From assembly GCF_002261225.1 (NCBI RefSeq), contig NZ_NEVM01000005.1, positions 1,550,001-1,614,000 of the forward strand: a DNA stretch of 64,000 bases, in the 5' to 3' direction. The DNA is from Bordetella genomosp. 10 (lineage in GTDB: Bacteria; Pseudomonadota; Gammaproteobacteria; Burkholderiales; Burkholderiaceae_B). Within the stretch, counting starts at the first letter, position 1. Each line of letters starts with the position of its first letter. Under the pieces are notes generated by a model. That model was not told the DNA's origin. It worked only from the letters and a program-made list of their open reading frames with translations, and ran no database searches. The position numbers and the translations under genes were made by a program. Below, piece after piece: positions 16,988 through 23,074 of this stretch.

Positions 16988-17653
16988 ATGAACCACCTCC
17001 AGCAGTTCAACTTTCGGGCTCAGCGTGTTCGTGTTGTTGAGATCGACGGGAAACCATGGTTTCACGCTTCGGATGTATGCGCCGTCCTGGCAATTGCAAA
17101 CACCGCTAGCGCCGTTACTGCAATCCCGAGCCAACATAAATATCGGCAAAGCCTAGATTTGCCTGGCCGCGCTCCGTGGTTTCTATCGGAATCGGGTCTG
17201 TACCGCCTGATTATGAGATCGAACAGACCCGAGGCCGCGTCTTTTCAAGACTGGATCACCGATGAAGTTCTGCCGAGCATTCGCCAAACGGGTGCATACG
17301 GACCCGTCAATGCTGCGGCTCTGGCGGTCGTGCGGCATACGCTAGAGAAAGTGGACCGCACGGTGGAACATAGGACGCGCCACGACTTCTATCGGCAGAC
17401 GGAAAGAAGCCGTGAGCGTATTGCCTCGGTCGTTGCCGAGGAAGCCGACAAGAACGCGCTTCCTTCTACCGTGGTCGAGCGATTACGCAATGGCACCATC
17501 GACGCAGTCATGGCTGATTACTTTGGTGATGAGGATGCACGTCGGCGCATTGAGCGTGAACGCGAAAGCATCAGGCTGCAGTTTGAGCGGAGCCTAACGA
17601 CGAAGCCCCTCGTGCCGCGAAAGGTCAGCCACCATCGAGCCCTAAGGGACTAG
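16988..17653 (+). CDS. BRO-N (Bro family) phage antirepressor-like protein
   Basis: The product is 221 aa. The N-terminal 110 residues match the BRO-N pattern: FNFRAQRVRVVEIDGKPWF, then HASDVCAVLAIANTASAV, WFLSESGLYRLIMRSNRPEA and FQDWITDEVLPSIRQTGAYG. BRO-N domains bind DNA and occur in phage and virus antirepressors. The C-terminal half is charged and helical (ERERESIRLQFERSL). There is no KilA/ANT C-terminal domain that I recognise. An A9 run directly precedes the ATG, and no SD is obvious. In an element it could control lytic/excision genes, but its target repressor is not visible here. Confidence 0.85.
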   Translation: MNHLQQFNFRAQRVRVVEIDGKPWFHASDVCAVLAIANTASAVTAIPSQHKYRQSLDLPGRAPWFLSESGLYRLIMRSNRPEAASFQDWITDEVLPSIRQTGAYGPVNAAALAVVRHTLEKVDRTVEHRTRHDFYRQTERSRERIASVVAEEADKNALPSTVVERLRNGTIDAVMADYFGDEDARRRIERERESIRLQFERSLTTKPLVPRKVSHHRALRD

Positions 17654-17752
17654 CTTTCCCTCAGGGGTATCCCAATGGACCGCGCAAACGGCCTAGGAGC
17701 CCACGGGACCCACGGTGTAGCCGAGCGTATGGCCCACGCGTCCTGGGGCCGC

Positions 17753-17857
17753 CTATGGCCCTTTGCGGGGCTTCTGGCGGCCTCGGATCACGATGACGAA
17801 TGCCGGCACCGCCAGGGCCAGTCCGATAAGGATGCCGATGACGAGCCAGGTGGTCAT
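17753..17857 (-). CDS. Tiny single-pass membrane protein candidate (34 aa)
   Basis: The minus-strand ORF starts MTTWLVIGILIGLALAV, continues as one hydrophobic helix to about residue 24, and ends in a basic tail RGRQKPRKGP. An in-frame TGA lies six codons upstream, fixing the ATG. The hydrophobic helix plus positive tail is what a small membrane peptide (toxin-like, holin-like or regulatory) would look like. There is no clear SD, so it may be chance. Confidence 0.35.
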   Translation of the reverse strand: MTTWLVIGILIGLALAVPAFVIVIRGRQKPRKGP

Positions 17858-17900
17858 GGAGCGCTCAGGGAGTCACTGGGACGCCTATGCTACCCCGGGC

Positions 17901-18062
17901 TCATTTTTCTCCCGAAAATGCGTGCATAGGTGTTCCGGCCCGCGCGAGGCGGATTCCCCCCATGGGGCGGCCGGCGGCGCCAGGCTGGAAACCGAGGCTC
18001 CCAGGGGGTGCGGGGACGGGGTAGCTGGTCGTGTTGCTTCGGTGCTGGCTTAGTCGCTCCAT
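17901..18062 (-). CDS. Possible small ORF (53 aa)
   Basis: The minus-strand ORF starts MERLSQHRSNTTSYPVPAP and ends HAFSGEK. Its ATG lies inside the 3' end of a 12-codon ORF (MSYAMVSRLWSD) that has a good SD (GGGGAG) before it. The two could be coupled, as leader and main ORF. The 34-aa membrane ORF follows 43 bp downstream. Composition is Pro/Gly/Arg-rich, and the region is otherwise empty on both strands. Weak case. Confidence 0.25.
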   Translation of the reverse strand: MERLSQHRSNTTSYPVPAPPGSLGFQPGAAGRPMGGIRLARAGTPMHAFSGEK

Positions 18063-18252
18063 AGCCGTGACACCATCGCGTAGCTCATGCGACTCCCCAA
18101 ATGCCCCTGCAAGCCCCGCAAAGGGCCCTAGAGGGCGCCAGGACTGACGGGCGGCACAACTCCCATCTTTGAGGGATCCAGGCCCCTAGCTGCCCCAATG
18201 CGCCCTCCCCAAGCGCGAGACGCTAATCCTTGCCTCCGGTTACAGCACGTTG

Positions 18253-18414
18253 ATGCGGGCGAAGACCATTGCACGTTGGATGGAGCTGAAAGCAAAAAGA
18301 GGCAGCCCAGCGCTGGCGCGAAACCTTGCGGAAGCGCTACGCCTCGCAGCGGGCCAGGCGGAGCAAATTGCTGCTCTAGCCGCGCAGTTGGAGGCCCAAG
18401 CGTGTCCTGAATGA
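18253..18414 (+). CDS. Small helical protein (53 aa)
   Basis: The product starts MRAKTIARWMELKAKRGSPA and continues ALARNLAEALRLAAGQAEQI to a heptad-like end IAALAAQLEAQ. It looks like a short amphipathic coiled coil. Its TGA is the first TGA of island repeat copy C (TGATTGCC...), so the repeat begins exactly at the gene end. No clear SD; the regular helix pattern is the main support. Confidence 0.45.
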   Translation: MRAKTIARWMELKAKRGSPALARNLAEALRLAAGQAEQIAALAAQLEAQACPE

Positions 18415-18462
18415 TTGCCTGGAAGGTAGAGTCCCAGGGTTATCTATAGGTTATCTAAGAGA
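18412..18462 (+). repeat. Island direct repeat, copy C
   Basis: It begins TGATTGCCTGGAAGGTAGAG, then CCCAGG, TTATCT twice and a TAAGAG tail. It matches copy A at 9846 over a longer stretch than copy B does. An internal inverted repeat CTAAG-AGATAG-CTTAG starts near its end. Copies A and C lie 8.57 kb apart in the same orientation and bracket the phage-like genes. Confidence 0.65.
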
Positions 18463-18625
18463 TAGCTTAGAGAGTCTTTGAGACTTCGTAAGAGATGCCG
18501 CCACCTGCCCACCCACACCACTCGGTCTAAGCCAGGTGATGACATCTCAGAACACCAGGACCTCCCTCCGCGTCGATGTGTTAGCCGCAGCGTGGTTGAA
18601 AGCACAGCGGGACTACTTTGCCTCT

Positions 18626-18739
18626 GGCTCATAACTTGTAAGTAGTGGACTCCCATCTCGGCTAACTTATTCACTAGGCTCAGAACATGCTTGACTCTAT
18701 GTTTTGAGCCATATAGTATTGAGCCCTGTGTTATGAGCC
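18626..18739. promoter_or_regulatory. Iterated GGCTCANAAC motifs upstream of the serine recombinase (putative res/operator)
   Basis: Five copies of a 10-bp motif lie within 115 bp: GGCTCATAAC at 18626, GGCTCAGAAC at 18677, and in the opposite orientation GTTTTGAGCC at 18701, GTATTGAGCC at 18716 and GTTATGAGCC at 18730. The copies at 18677 and 18701 form a 34-bp dyad (10-14-10). The last three are spaced 14-15 bp. This is the layout of a resolvase/invertase binding region or an autoregulatory operator. The recombinase ATG follows 15 bp after the last copy. Confidence 0.65.
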
Positions 18740-18754
18740 AACCGAGACAGGGAC

Positions 18755-19351
18755 ATGAGCAATCTCGCCTACTACCGCGTAAGCACTCAAGGACAAGCAA
18801 TTGATTCACAGCGGAGCGCCTTCAGAGGCGTCTCCGACATGAAAGAGTTCATCGACATAGGGATCAGCGGCAAGACCCTAATGCGGGAGCGCCCACAGGC
18901 GGCGGCAATGCTTGCATATATCCGCGAAGGAGACCTACTGCACGTCTATGCACTGGACCGACTCGGCAGGGATTCAATCGACGTACAGACAACCGTGAGG
19001 GACCTGCTAGAGCGTGGCGTTCGGCTGTACGTTCACGGCATAGGCGAGATAGCCCCAGGGCCTACTGGGGCGCTCGTGGTCGCGTTGCTGGCCCAGGTCG
19101 CAGACATGGAACGCGCACGGATCAACGAACGTACCAGCGACGGCAAACGCATAGCTAAAGAATCCTTCGACCGCACCGGTAAGACGCATCATGGCAAGGC
19201 CAGCCTAGGTGGTCGCCCAGCTACCCATGACCTTCCGGCGATTGCCGCCTGGCGTAAAGAGCAGGGGGCTTCCCTGGCTGCCACGGCGCAGCATTTCGGG
19301 GCAAGCATCGCCACAGTGAAGCGGGCGTGCAGCACGGACATTAAAGAGTGA
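18755..19351 (+). CDS. Serine recombinase (resolvase/invertase family)
   Basis: The product is 198 aa. The N-terminal catalytic domain has YYRVSTQGQ with R8 and nucleophile S10, and ALDRLGRDS with R69 and R72. The E helix region (ALLAQVADMERARINERTS) is typical of small resolvases. The C-terminus holds a GGRPATH linker and a helix-turn-helix (SLAATAQHFGASIATVKRA). The family catalyses resolution or inversion at short dyad sites; an iterated motif block lies directly upstream. The element therefore carries two recombinases of different mechanism. Confidence 0.92.
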   Translation: MSNLAYYRVSTQGQAIDSQRSAFRGVSDMKEFIDIGISGKTLMRERPQAAAMLAYIREGDLLHVYALDRLGRDSIDVQTTVRDLLERGVRLYVHGIGEIAPGPTGALVVALLAQVADMERARINERTSDGKRIAKESFDRTGKTHHGKASLGGRPATHDLPAIAAWRKEQGASLAATAQHFGASIATVKRACSTDIKE

Positions 19352-19426
19352 GCACATTTGCTCGCATCTGTTTTTTTGCCCACGTCGGCCGGGCATGAGG
19401 CCGACACTTCAAAGATGGTGACACCC

Positions 19427-19867
19427 ATGCGTGAAGACACTGTGATCAAGTCCGTTTCCATCCCGACTATCGCAGGCGTCCGGCGCCCGCGCGTAGCTTT
19501 TCCTACGGGAATTTTCTATGAAGCGGATGCGATTGGATGCGGGCTAGAAATTCTTGCCGCGAAAGGTACAAAGCTGGTCGGCCTGGACTTGCATGACCAA
19601 GACCTTGCCAGCTTGGAGCTGGACGGCATACGGCTCCAGGGCGCGTCCCTGGTGGGTGCCAACCTTGCAGGAGCACGTCTACGGAAGGCAACTTTCAAAC
19701 ACTGCGACCTCCGGGGCGTCACACTGACCGCTTCGGACATGCACGGAGCTCATTTTGAGGATTGCGACCTCACCGCAGCGAATCTCCCTGATGACGCAGA
19801 AACAGTCGCTGAATTCGTTCGCTGCAATATTGACGGCGTAAGCGAGCACGCCAGCCAGGTCCAATAG
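19427..19867 (+). CDS. Second pentapeptide-repeat protein
   Basis: The product is 146 aa. It has a clear right-handed beta-helix repeat from about residue 53 to 116: LVGLDLHDQDLASLELDGIR, LQGASLVGANLAGARLRKAT, FKHCDLRGVTLTASDMHGAH. It lies about 75 bp after the recombinase. Starts at 19358, 19415 and 19427 are open in frame; I chose 19427 because GGTG precedes it, with low certainty. The function may be DNA mimicry or none known. It has little sequence in common with the pentapeptide protein at 14587 beyond the repeat, so it is not a recent duplicate. Confidence 0.8.
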   Translation: MREDTVIKSVSIPTIAGVRRPRVAFPTGIFYEADAIGCGLEILAAKGTKLVGLDLHDQDLASLELDGIRLQGASLVGANLAGARLRKATFKHCDLRGVTLTASDMHGAHFEDCDLTAANLPDDAETVAEFVRCNIDGVSEHASQVQ

Positions 19868-19965
19868 AGCAAGTACCGTCCTACGATGGATTGGCGACGC
19901 GCCTAAAAGGACTAAAGGTGCGTCGCCGGAATCCCCCTAATGGGCTTCAGCTCAAAGGGTGGCCT

Positions 19966-20298
19966 CTAGGCGGATATCTCTCGAAAATGAGTCTTCAGCT
20001 CGGTAAAGCTTCCTGCGATGGGTTCCGCGCTATCGGCATCCATACCGATCATAGGCATGAGAAACACGGCTCCACTCTCATCGAAAACATACAGCTCATC
20101 TCCGCCGTCACCCGCGAAGGCAACGTAGCCTGGCGCGAACGTGTCGATTTGCATTCCGTCGTTGGACTCCACGATTTCTGCCATCGACCAGAAAACAATG
20201 GCTAAGCAACTGTCCTGCGAAGGTATCCAGCAGTCCAACTCCCCTAAACCGTGCTTGGCGATGTACTCCTCATACTCAGGCGGTATCGGCGGGCGCAT
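19966..20298 (-). CDS. SUKH (SMI1/KNR4) family protein, possible immunity protein
   Basis: The product is 110 aa. It begins PPIPPEYEEYIAKHGLGEL and contains the family core LAIVFWSMAEIVESNDGM and YVAFAGDGGDELYVFD, then a hydrophobic strand VFLMPMIGMD. SUKH-1 proteins are mostly immunity partners of polymorphic toxins. No toxin gene lies next to it, so it may be an orphan immunity gene or serve another role. It is the last gene before attR and points inward from that end. Confidence 0.8.
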   Translation of the reverse strand: MRPPIPPEYEEYIAKHGLGELDCWIPSQDSCLAIVFWSMAEIVESNDGMQIDTFAPGYVAFAGDGGDELYVFDESGAVFLMPMIGMDADSAEPIAGSFTELKTHFREISA

Positions 20299-20347
20299 AT
20301 GGTCTCCGTGGCAGGACGTGGTGGTCTGGGCGCCACTGCGAGGTTAT

Positions 20348-20430
20348 CGCGAGCGCTCGCGCATGATACCCTCCCGACTGTGTCACTTCGTGGCATAAAT
20401 CGCCCGTGACACGCCCCTCTGCACAGAGGG
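20348..20430. promoter_or_regulatory. Palindromes next to attR (putative integrase arm or terminator sites)
   Basis: Between the SUKH gene and attR are a perfect 14-bp palindrome CGCGAGCGCTCGCG (20348-20361), an inverted repeat GTGTCAC/GTGACAC (20380-20386, 20406-20412) and a hairpin CCCTCT-GCAC-AGAGGG (20415-20430). Dense symmetric sites beside an att core are expected for accessory factor binding. A terminator role is possible for the last hairpin, although no T run follows. Confidence 0.4.
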
Positions 20431-20438
20431 AAAGCGGC

Positions 20439-20465
20439 TGGTTCGATTCCACCCGGCGAGGCCAA
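20439..20465. repeat. attR: right 27-bp direct repeat
   Basis: A perfect copy of 4488-4514, namely the T arm, acceptor 3' strand and CCA of tRNA-Arg(CCU) plus one base. There is no 5' half of a tRNA to its left, so it is a duplicated attachment site and not a second tRNA gene. The chromosomal lysR gene ends 48 bp to its right. Confidence 0.93.
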
Positions 20466-20512
20466 GTCCCCTATCCCTGTATTCCCCCCATTCCGTGGCA
20501 AACCGGCGAGCC

Positions 20513-21448
20513 TTATCCATGGCCCGGCCCGCCCCTGCCCTGCGCCGTCGACCATGCATGCCGCACCGCTTCCCGCCAAGCCTGCTGCGGACGGTCGTCG
20601 GATTCGACCTGGCGGGTGACGACGCCGAGTTCGAAGACGGGGCCGCCTTTCGGCAGGGGCCGCACATCGACGGGATAGATGCCGGTCCAGCCGCGATCGA
20701 TCAGTTGCAGCACCGAAAAACCCAATCCGGCGCTGACCATGGCGACGATGGCGGCGGCGCTGCCGAGTTCGACCAGGCTGCGCTTGCCGGGCGCGAGTTG
20801 CTGCACATAGCGGGTTGCCATGGCGCCGGTGGTGGTGGCCCTGTCGTAGCGGATCCAGTCCATGGCGCGCATGCGGCTCCTGAGTTCGGCGGACGTCAGC
20901 GGCCGAGCGGCGGTATCGCGCGCGCCGTCCCGATTGGTGGGCGGCGCGACGAAGACCAGGGCCTGCGACGCCAGCGGCGACCAATGCAGCCCGGTCCGCA
21001 GGCCGCGCTGGGGCCGCGCCACGATGGCGGCGTCCAGGCCGCCCGCCTTGACCTCGTCGGTCAGCGACATGCTGGTGCCGCGCTGCGGCGCGATCGTCAG
21101 GCGCGGGTGATATTCACGCAGATAGAGCATGGCGGCCGGCAGCAGTATGGGCTGCAGGGCCTCGATGATGCCCACCCGCAAATGCCCCTCGACCACGATG
21201 CCGGGGCGCCGGCGCAAGGTTTCCAGCATGCTCAGCGCGGGCTGCATGGTGCCCACCAGTTCGAGCGCCGCCGCCCGCGGCCGCACGTGCTGGCCGGAGC
21301 GGTCGAACAGCGGCTTTCCCACATACTGTTCGAGCTGCTTCATCTGCATGCTCACGGCGCTGGGCGTCATATGCCGGATATGGGCCGCCGCGGCGAAACT
21401 GCCTTCGGCGACGACGGCGGCCAGGGTCTGAAAGGCTTCCAGTTTCAT
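20513..21448 (-). CDS. LysR-family transcriptional regulator
   Basis: The product is 311 aa, of standard length. The N-terminal winged helix reads FQTLAAVVAEGSFAAAAHIR, then MTPSAVSMQMKQLEQYVGKP and LFDRSGQHV. An effector-binding domain follows (GHLRVGIIEALQPILLPAA; SAAAIVAMVSAGLGFSVLQL). It is divergent from a Bug receptor gene 111 bp away, with a LysR-type box between them, so it probably controls that receptor and itself. The effector is unknown; an organic acid bound by the receptor is a fair guess. Confidence 0.93.
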   Translation of the reverse strand: MKLEAFQTLAAVVAEGSFAAAAHIRHMTPSAVSMQMKQLEQYVGKPLFDRSGQHVRPRAAALELVGTMQPALSMLETLRRRPGIVVEGHLRVGIIEALQPILLPAAMLYLREYHPRLTIAPQRGTSMSLTDEVKAGGLDAAIVARPQRGLRTGLHWSPLASQALVFVAPPTNRDGARDTAARPLTSAELRSRMRAMDWIRYDRATTTGAMATRYVQQLAPGKRSLVELGSAAAIVAMVSAGLGFSVLQLIDRGWTGIYPVDVRPLPKGGPVFELGVVTRQVESDDRPQQAWREAVRHAWSTAQGRGGPGHG

Positions 21449-21453
21449 CAGGA

Positions 21454-21476
21454 AATTTGATCTTTATAAGCAAATT
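21454..21476. promoter_or_regulatory. LysR-type box between the lysR and Bug receptor genes
   Basis: AATTTG-N11-CAAATT is a perfect 6-bp inverted repeat with an 11-bp spacer and contains the T-N11-A core of LysR binding sites. It lies 6 bp before the regulator's start codon and 84 bp before the receptor start. That suits autorepression and activation of the divergent gene. Confidence 0.75.
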
Positions 21477-21559
21477 AAGTCACTTTTTATGCTAGTCGAC
21501 AAAACCTAGACTGCCCAGGAGGAAAGAAGAAAAAACCCCATCATTCCAGGAGACAACGA

Positions 21560-22531
21560 ATGAACCGCCGAGGATTCCTGTCCGCCACCCTGCCCGCGGC
21601 CTGGGCCTGTACATCGCTGCCGGGCCTGGCCCGCGCGGCGGACCTGGCATCCACCCTGCGCCTGGAAGTCGGCGCGCCGCCCGGCGGCGGCACCGACTTC
21701 GTGGCCCGGGCGCTGGCCATGGGCATGACCGCCGAACTCAAGCGCAACATCGTGGTGGAGAACAAGCCCGGCGCCGGCGGGAACATCGCCGCCAACGCGG
21801 TCGCCCAGGCGCGCGGCGACGCCAGCACGCTGCTGGTGGCGTACACCAGCTTCGCCATCAATCCCAGCATCCAGGACGACCTGCCCTACGACCCCTTGCA
21901 CAGCTTCACGCCCATCAGCCTGGCCGCCACGTCGCCGCTCATCCTGGTCTGCCATCCCGACCTGCCGGTGAAGAACACGGCCGAGCTGCTGGACTACGCT
22001 CGCAAGCATCCCAAGACGTTGAGCATCGCCGGCGCCGGGCTGGGCAGCGCCAGCCAGATGGCCGGCGAGATGTTCAAGGTGCAGGCCAAGCTGGATATCG
22101 TCAGCGTGCCCTACAAGGGCGCGGCGCCGGCGGTGCAGGACATCCTCGGCCGCCAGGTCCATCTGCTGATGTCGGACATGGCGACCGTCCAGCCGCTGTT
22201 GCGCAGCGGCAAGCTCAAGCCGCTGGGCGTCAGCACGCCCGAGCCGCTGGCGGCCTATCCCGACGTCCAACCCATCTCCCAGGTGCTGCCGGGTTTCAAC
22301 TATCGCACCTGGTACGGCTTGTTCGCGCCCGGCGGCATAGCCGAGGACCTGGCGAACGCGCTGGAGAAGGCCGCCAGCGCCAGCGTGAAGGATCCGAAGA
22401 TCGAACAGCGATTGAAGACGGAAGGATTGGATCCCGTCGGCAGCAACCGCGAGGAATTCACGGCGTTCATCAATGCGGAGATGAAGCGGTGGCAGGCCGT
22501 GGCCGCCGCCACGGGCATGCGCATGAGTTGA
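21560..22531 (+). CDS. Tripartite tricarboxylate transporter receptor (Bug family)
   Basis: A 323-aa periplasmic substrate-binding protein. The signal is MNRRGFLSATLPAAWACTSL to about LARA (an NRRGF twin-arginine-like start). The mature part has VGAPPGGGTDFVARALAMGM, IVVENKPGAGGNIAANAVAQ and VPYKGAAPAVQDILGRQVH, all Bug hallmarks. Such receptors bind carboxylates or amides through backbone and water contacts. No TctA/TctB membrane genes are near, as is usual for the many orphan Bug genes of Bordetella-type genomes. It is divergent from lysR, which probably regulates it. Confidence 0.93.
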   Translation: MNRRGFLSATLPAAWACTSLPGLARAADLASTLRLEVGAPPGGGTDFVARALAMGMTAELKRNIVVENKPGAGGNIAANAVAQARGDASTLLVAYTSFAINPSIQDDLPYDPLHSFTPISLAATSPLILVCHPDLPVKNTAELLDYARKHPKTLSIAGAGLGSASQMAGEMFKVQAKLDIVSVPYKGAAPAVQDILGRQVHLLMSDMATVQPLLRSGKLKPLGVSTPEPLAAYPDVQPISQVLPGFNYRTWYGLFAPGGIAEDLANALEKAASASVKDPKIEQRLKTEGLDPVGSNREEFTAFINAEMKRWQAVAAATGMRMS

Positions 22532-22975
22532 GCGCCCTGCCGGCGGCGAGCCGGGAATGACCGGACGCCCGTCCGGCAAGGCCCGGCCGCCCGAACGACG
22601 CGCCGAACGATAGGCGCGTACCGGACGATGGCGTACCGGATGGCAACGTTCCGGACCATGACGCATGACGCGCCGGACATGACACGCTCGCCATGGCGCC
22701 GGGCATAGCGCACCGGACCAAGGCGCTCGAAAGCGTCCCTCCGGCCGCTGGCGCCCGCGCCGCGCCGGCGTTACAACCCCGATTGAACCAAAGCGTCCTT
22801 TCACGGACGAATATCGCCATCCTCATCGCGCTTGCATGCCGCCTGCCCGGCGGTTGTCCGGCCCGGGCCAGGCTTTCTTGTTCCGTCCCTTATTGATATC
22901 TCAGGGATTACCCCCGCTGGTGCATTTCCTTCGGGACGCCAGGATTACGTTTTTATATACTCACCCCTCAAAAGA
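22532..22975. other. Long intergenic region after the Bug receptor
   Basis: No gene found. Just after the stop is a hairpin CCGGACG-CC-CGTCCGG (22561-22576) without a T run, possibly a factor-assisted terminator. A duplicated GCGTACCGGA (22616, 22631) and many scattered CCGGA words follow. The right part becomes AT-rich and leads into the pbpG promoter. Confidence 0.5.
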
Positions 22976-23005
22976 TTGTTTAAATTGTTCGCCTAACCCT
23001 ATAAT
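22976..23005 (+). promoter_or_regulatory. Sigma-70-type promoter of the D,D-endopeptidase gene
   Basis: -35 TTGTTT (22976-22981) and -10 TATAAT (23000-23005) are separated by 18 bp in an unusually AT-rich stretch. The start codon is 69 bp further on, giving a leader of about 60 nt. Confidence 0.7.
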
Positions 23006-23074
23006 TCAAATCAATTTTTCGCCGCGGTCAGTACCGAAATATCTCTTCACAACCTGACAAGTCACGTTTTACTT

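Larger units (their letters stand above)
4515..20465. mobile_element. 16-kb integrative element in tRNA-Arg(CCU), satellite- or prophage-remnant-like
   Basis: The limits are set by the perfect 27-bp direct repeats at 4488-4514 and 20439-20465, with an intact-looking integrase at the left end and housekeeping-type genes outside both ends. Cargo from left to right: integrase, HEPN protein, ASCH and GNAT/PUA-like pair (minus strand), 1431-aa phage ejection-type protein, pentapeptide operon, zinc-ribbon protein, BRO antirepressor, tiny ORFs, serine recombinase, second pentapeptide protein, SUKH protein. No capsid, portal, terminase, tail, primase or conjugation gene is recognisable. Several segments (about 6.4-9.7 kb and 14.5-17.6 kb) are clearly AT-richer than the flanks. 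Whether it still excises is unknown. Confidence 0.9.

Noticed and set aside
17753..17857. Holin or spanin for the 34-aa membrane ORF
   Set aside because: Too short for known holins and no endolysin is near; left as an unnamed membrane peptide candidate.
18198..18410. 70-codon plus-strand ORF
   Set aside because: Low-complexity and out of frame with the better supported 53-aa helical ORF; no SD.
20431..20465. Second tRNA-Arg gene near 20.45 kb
   Set aside because: Only the T arm, acceptor 3' strand and CCA are present. No D arm or anticodon stem lies upstream, so it is the duplicated attachment site.
4515..20465. Complete inducible prophage
   Set aside because: No terminase, portal, capsid, tail, lysis or replication gene could be recognised; only one virion-type gene is present.
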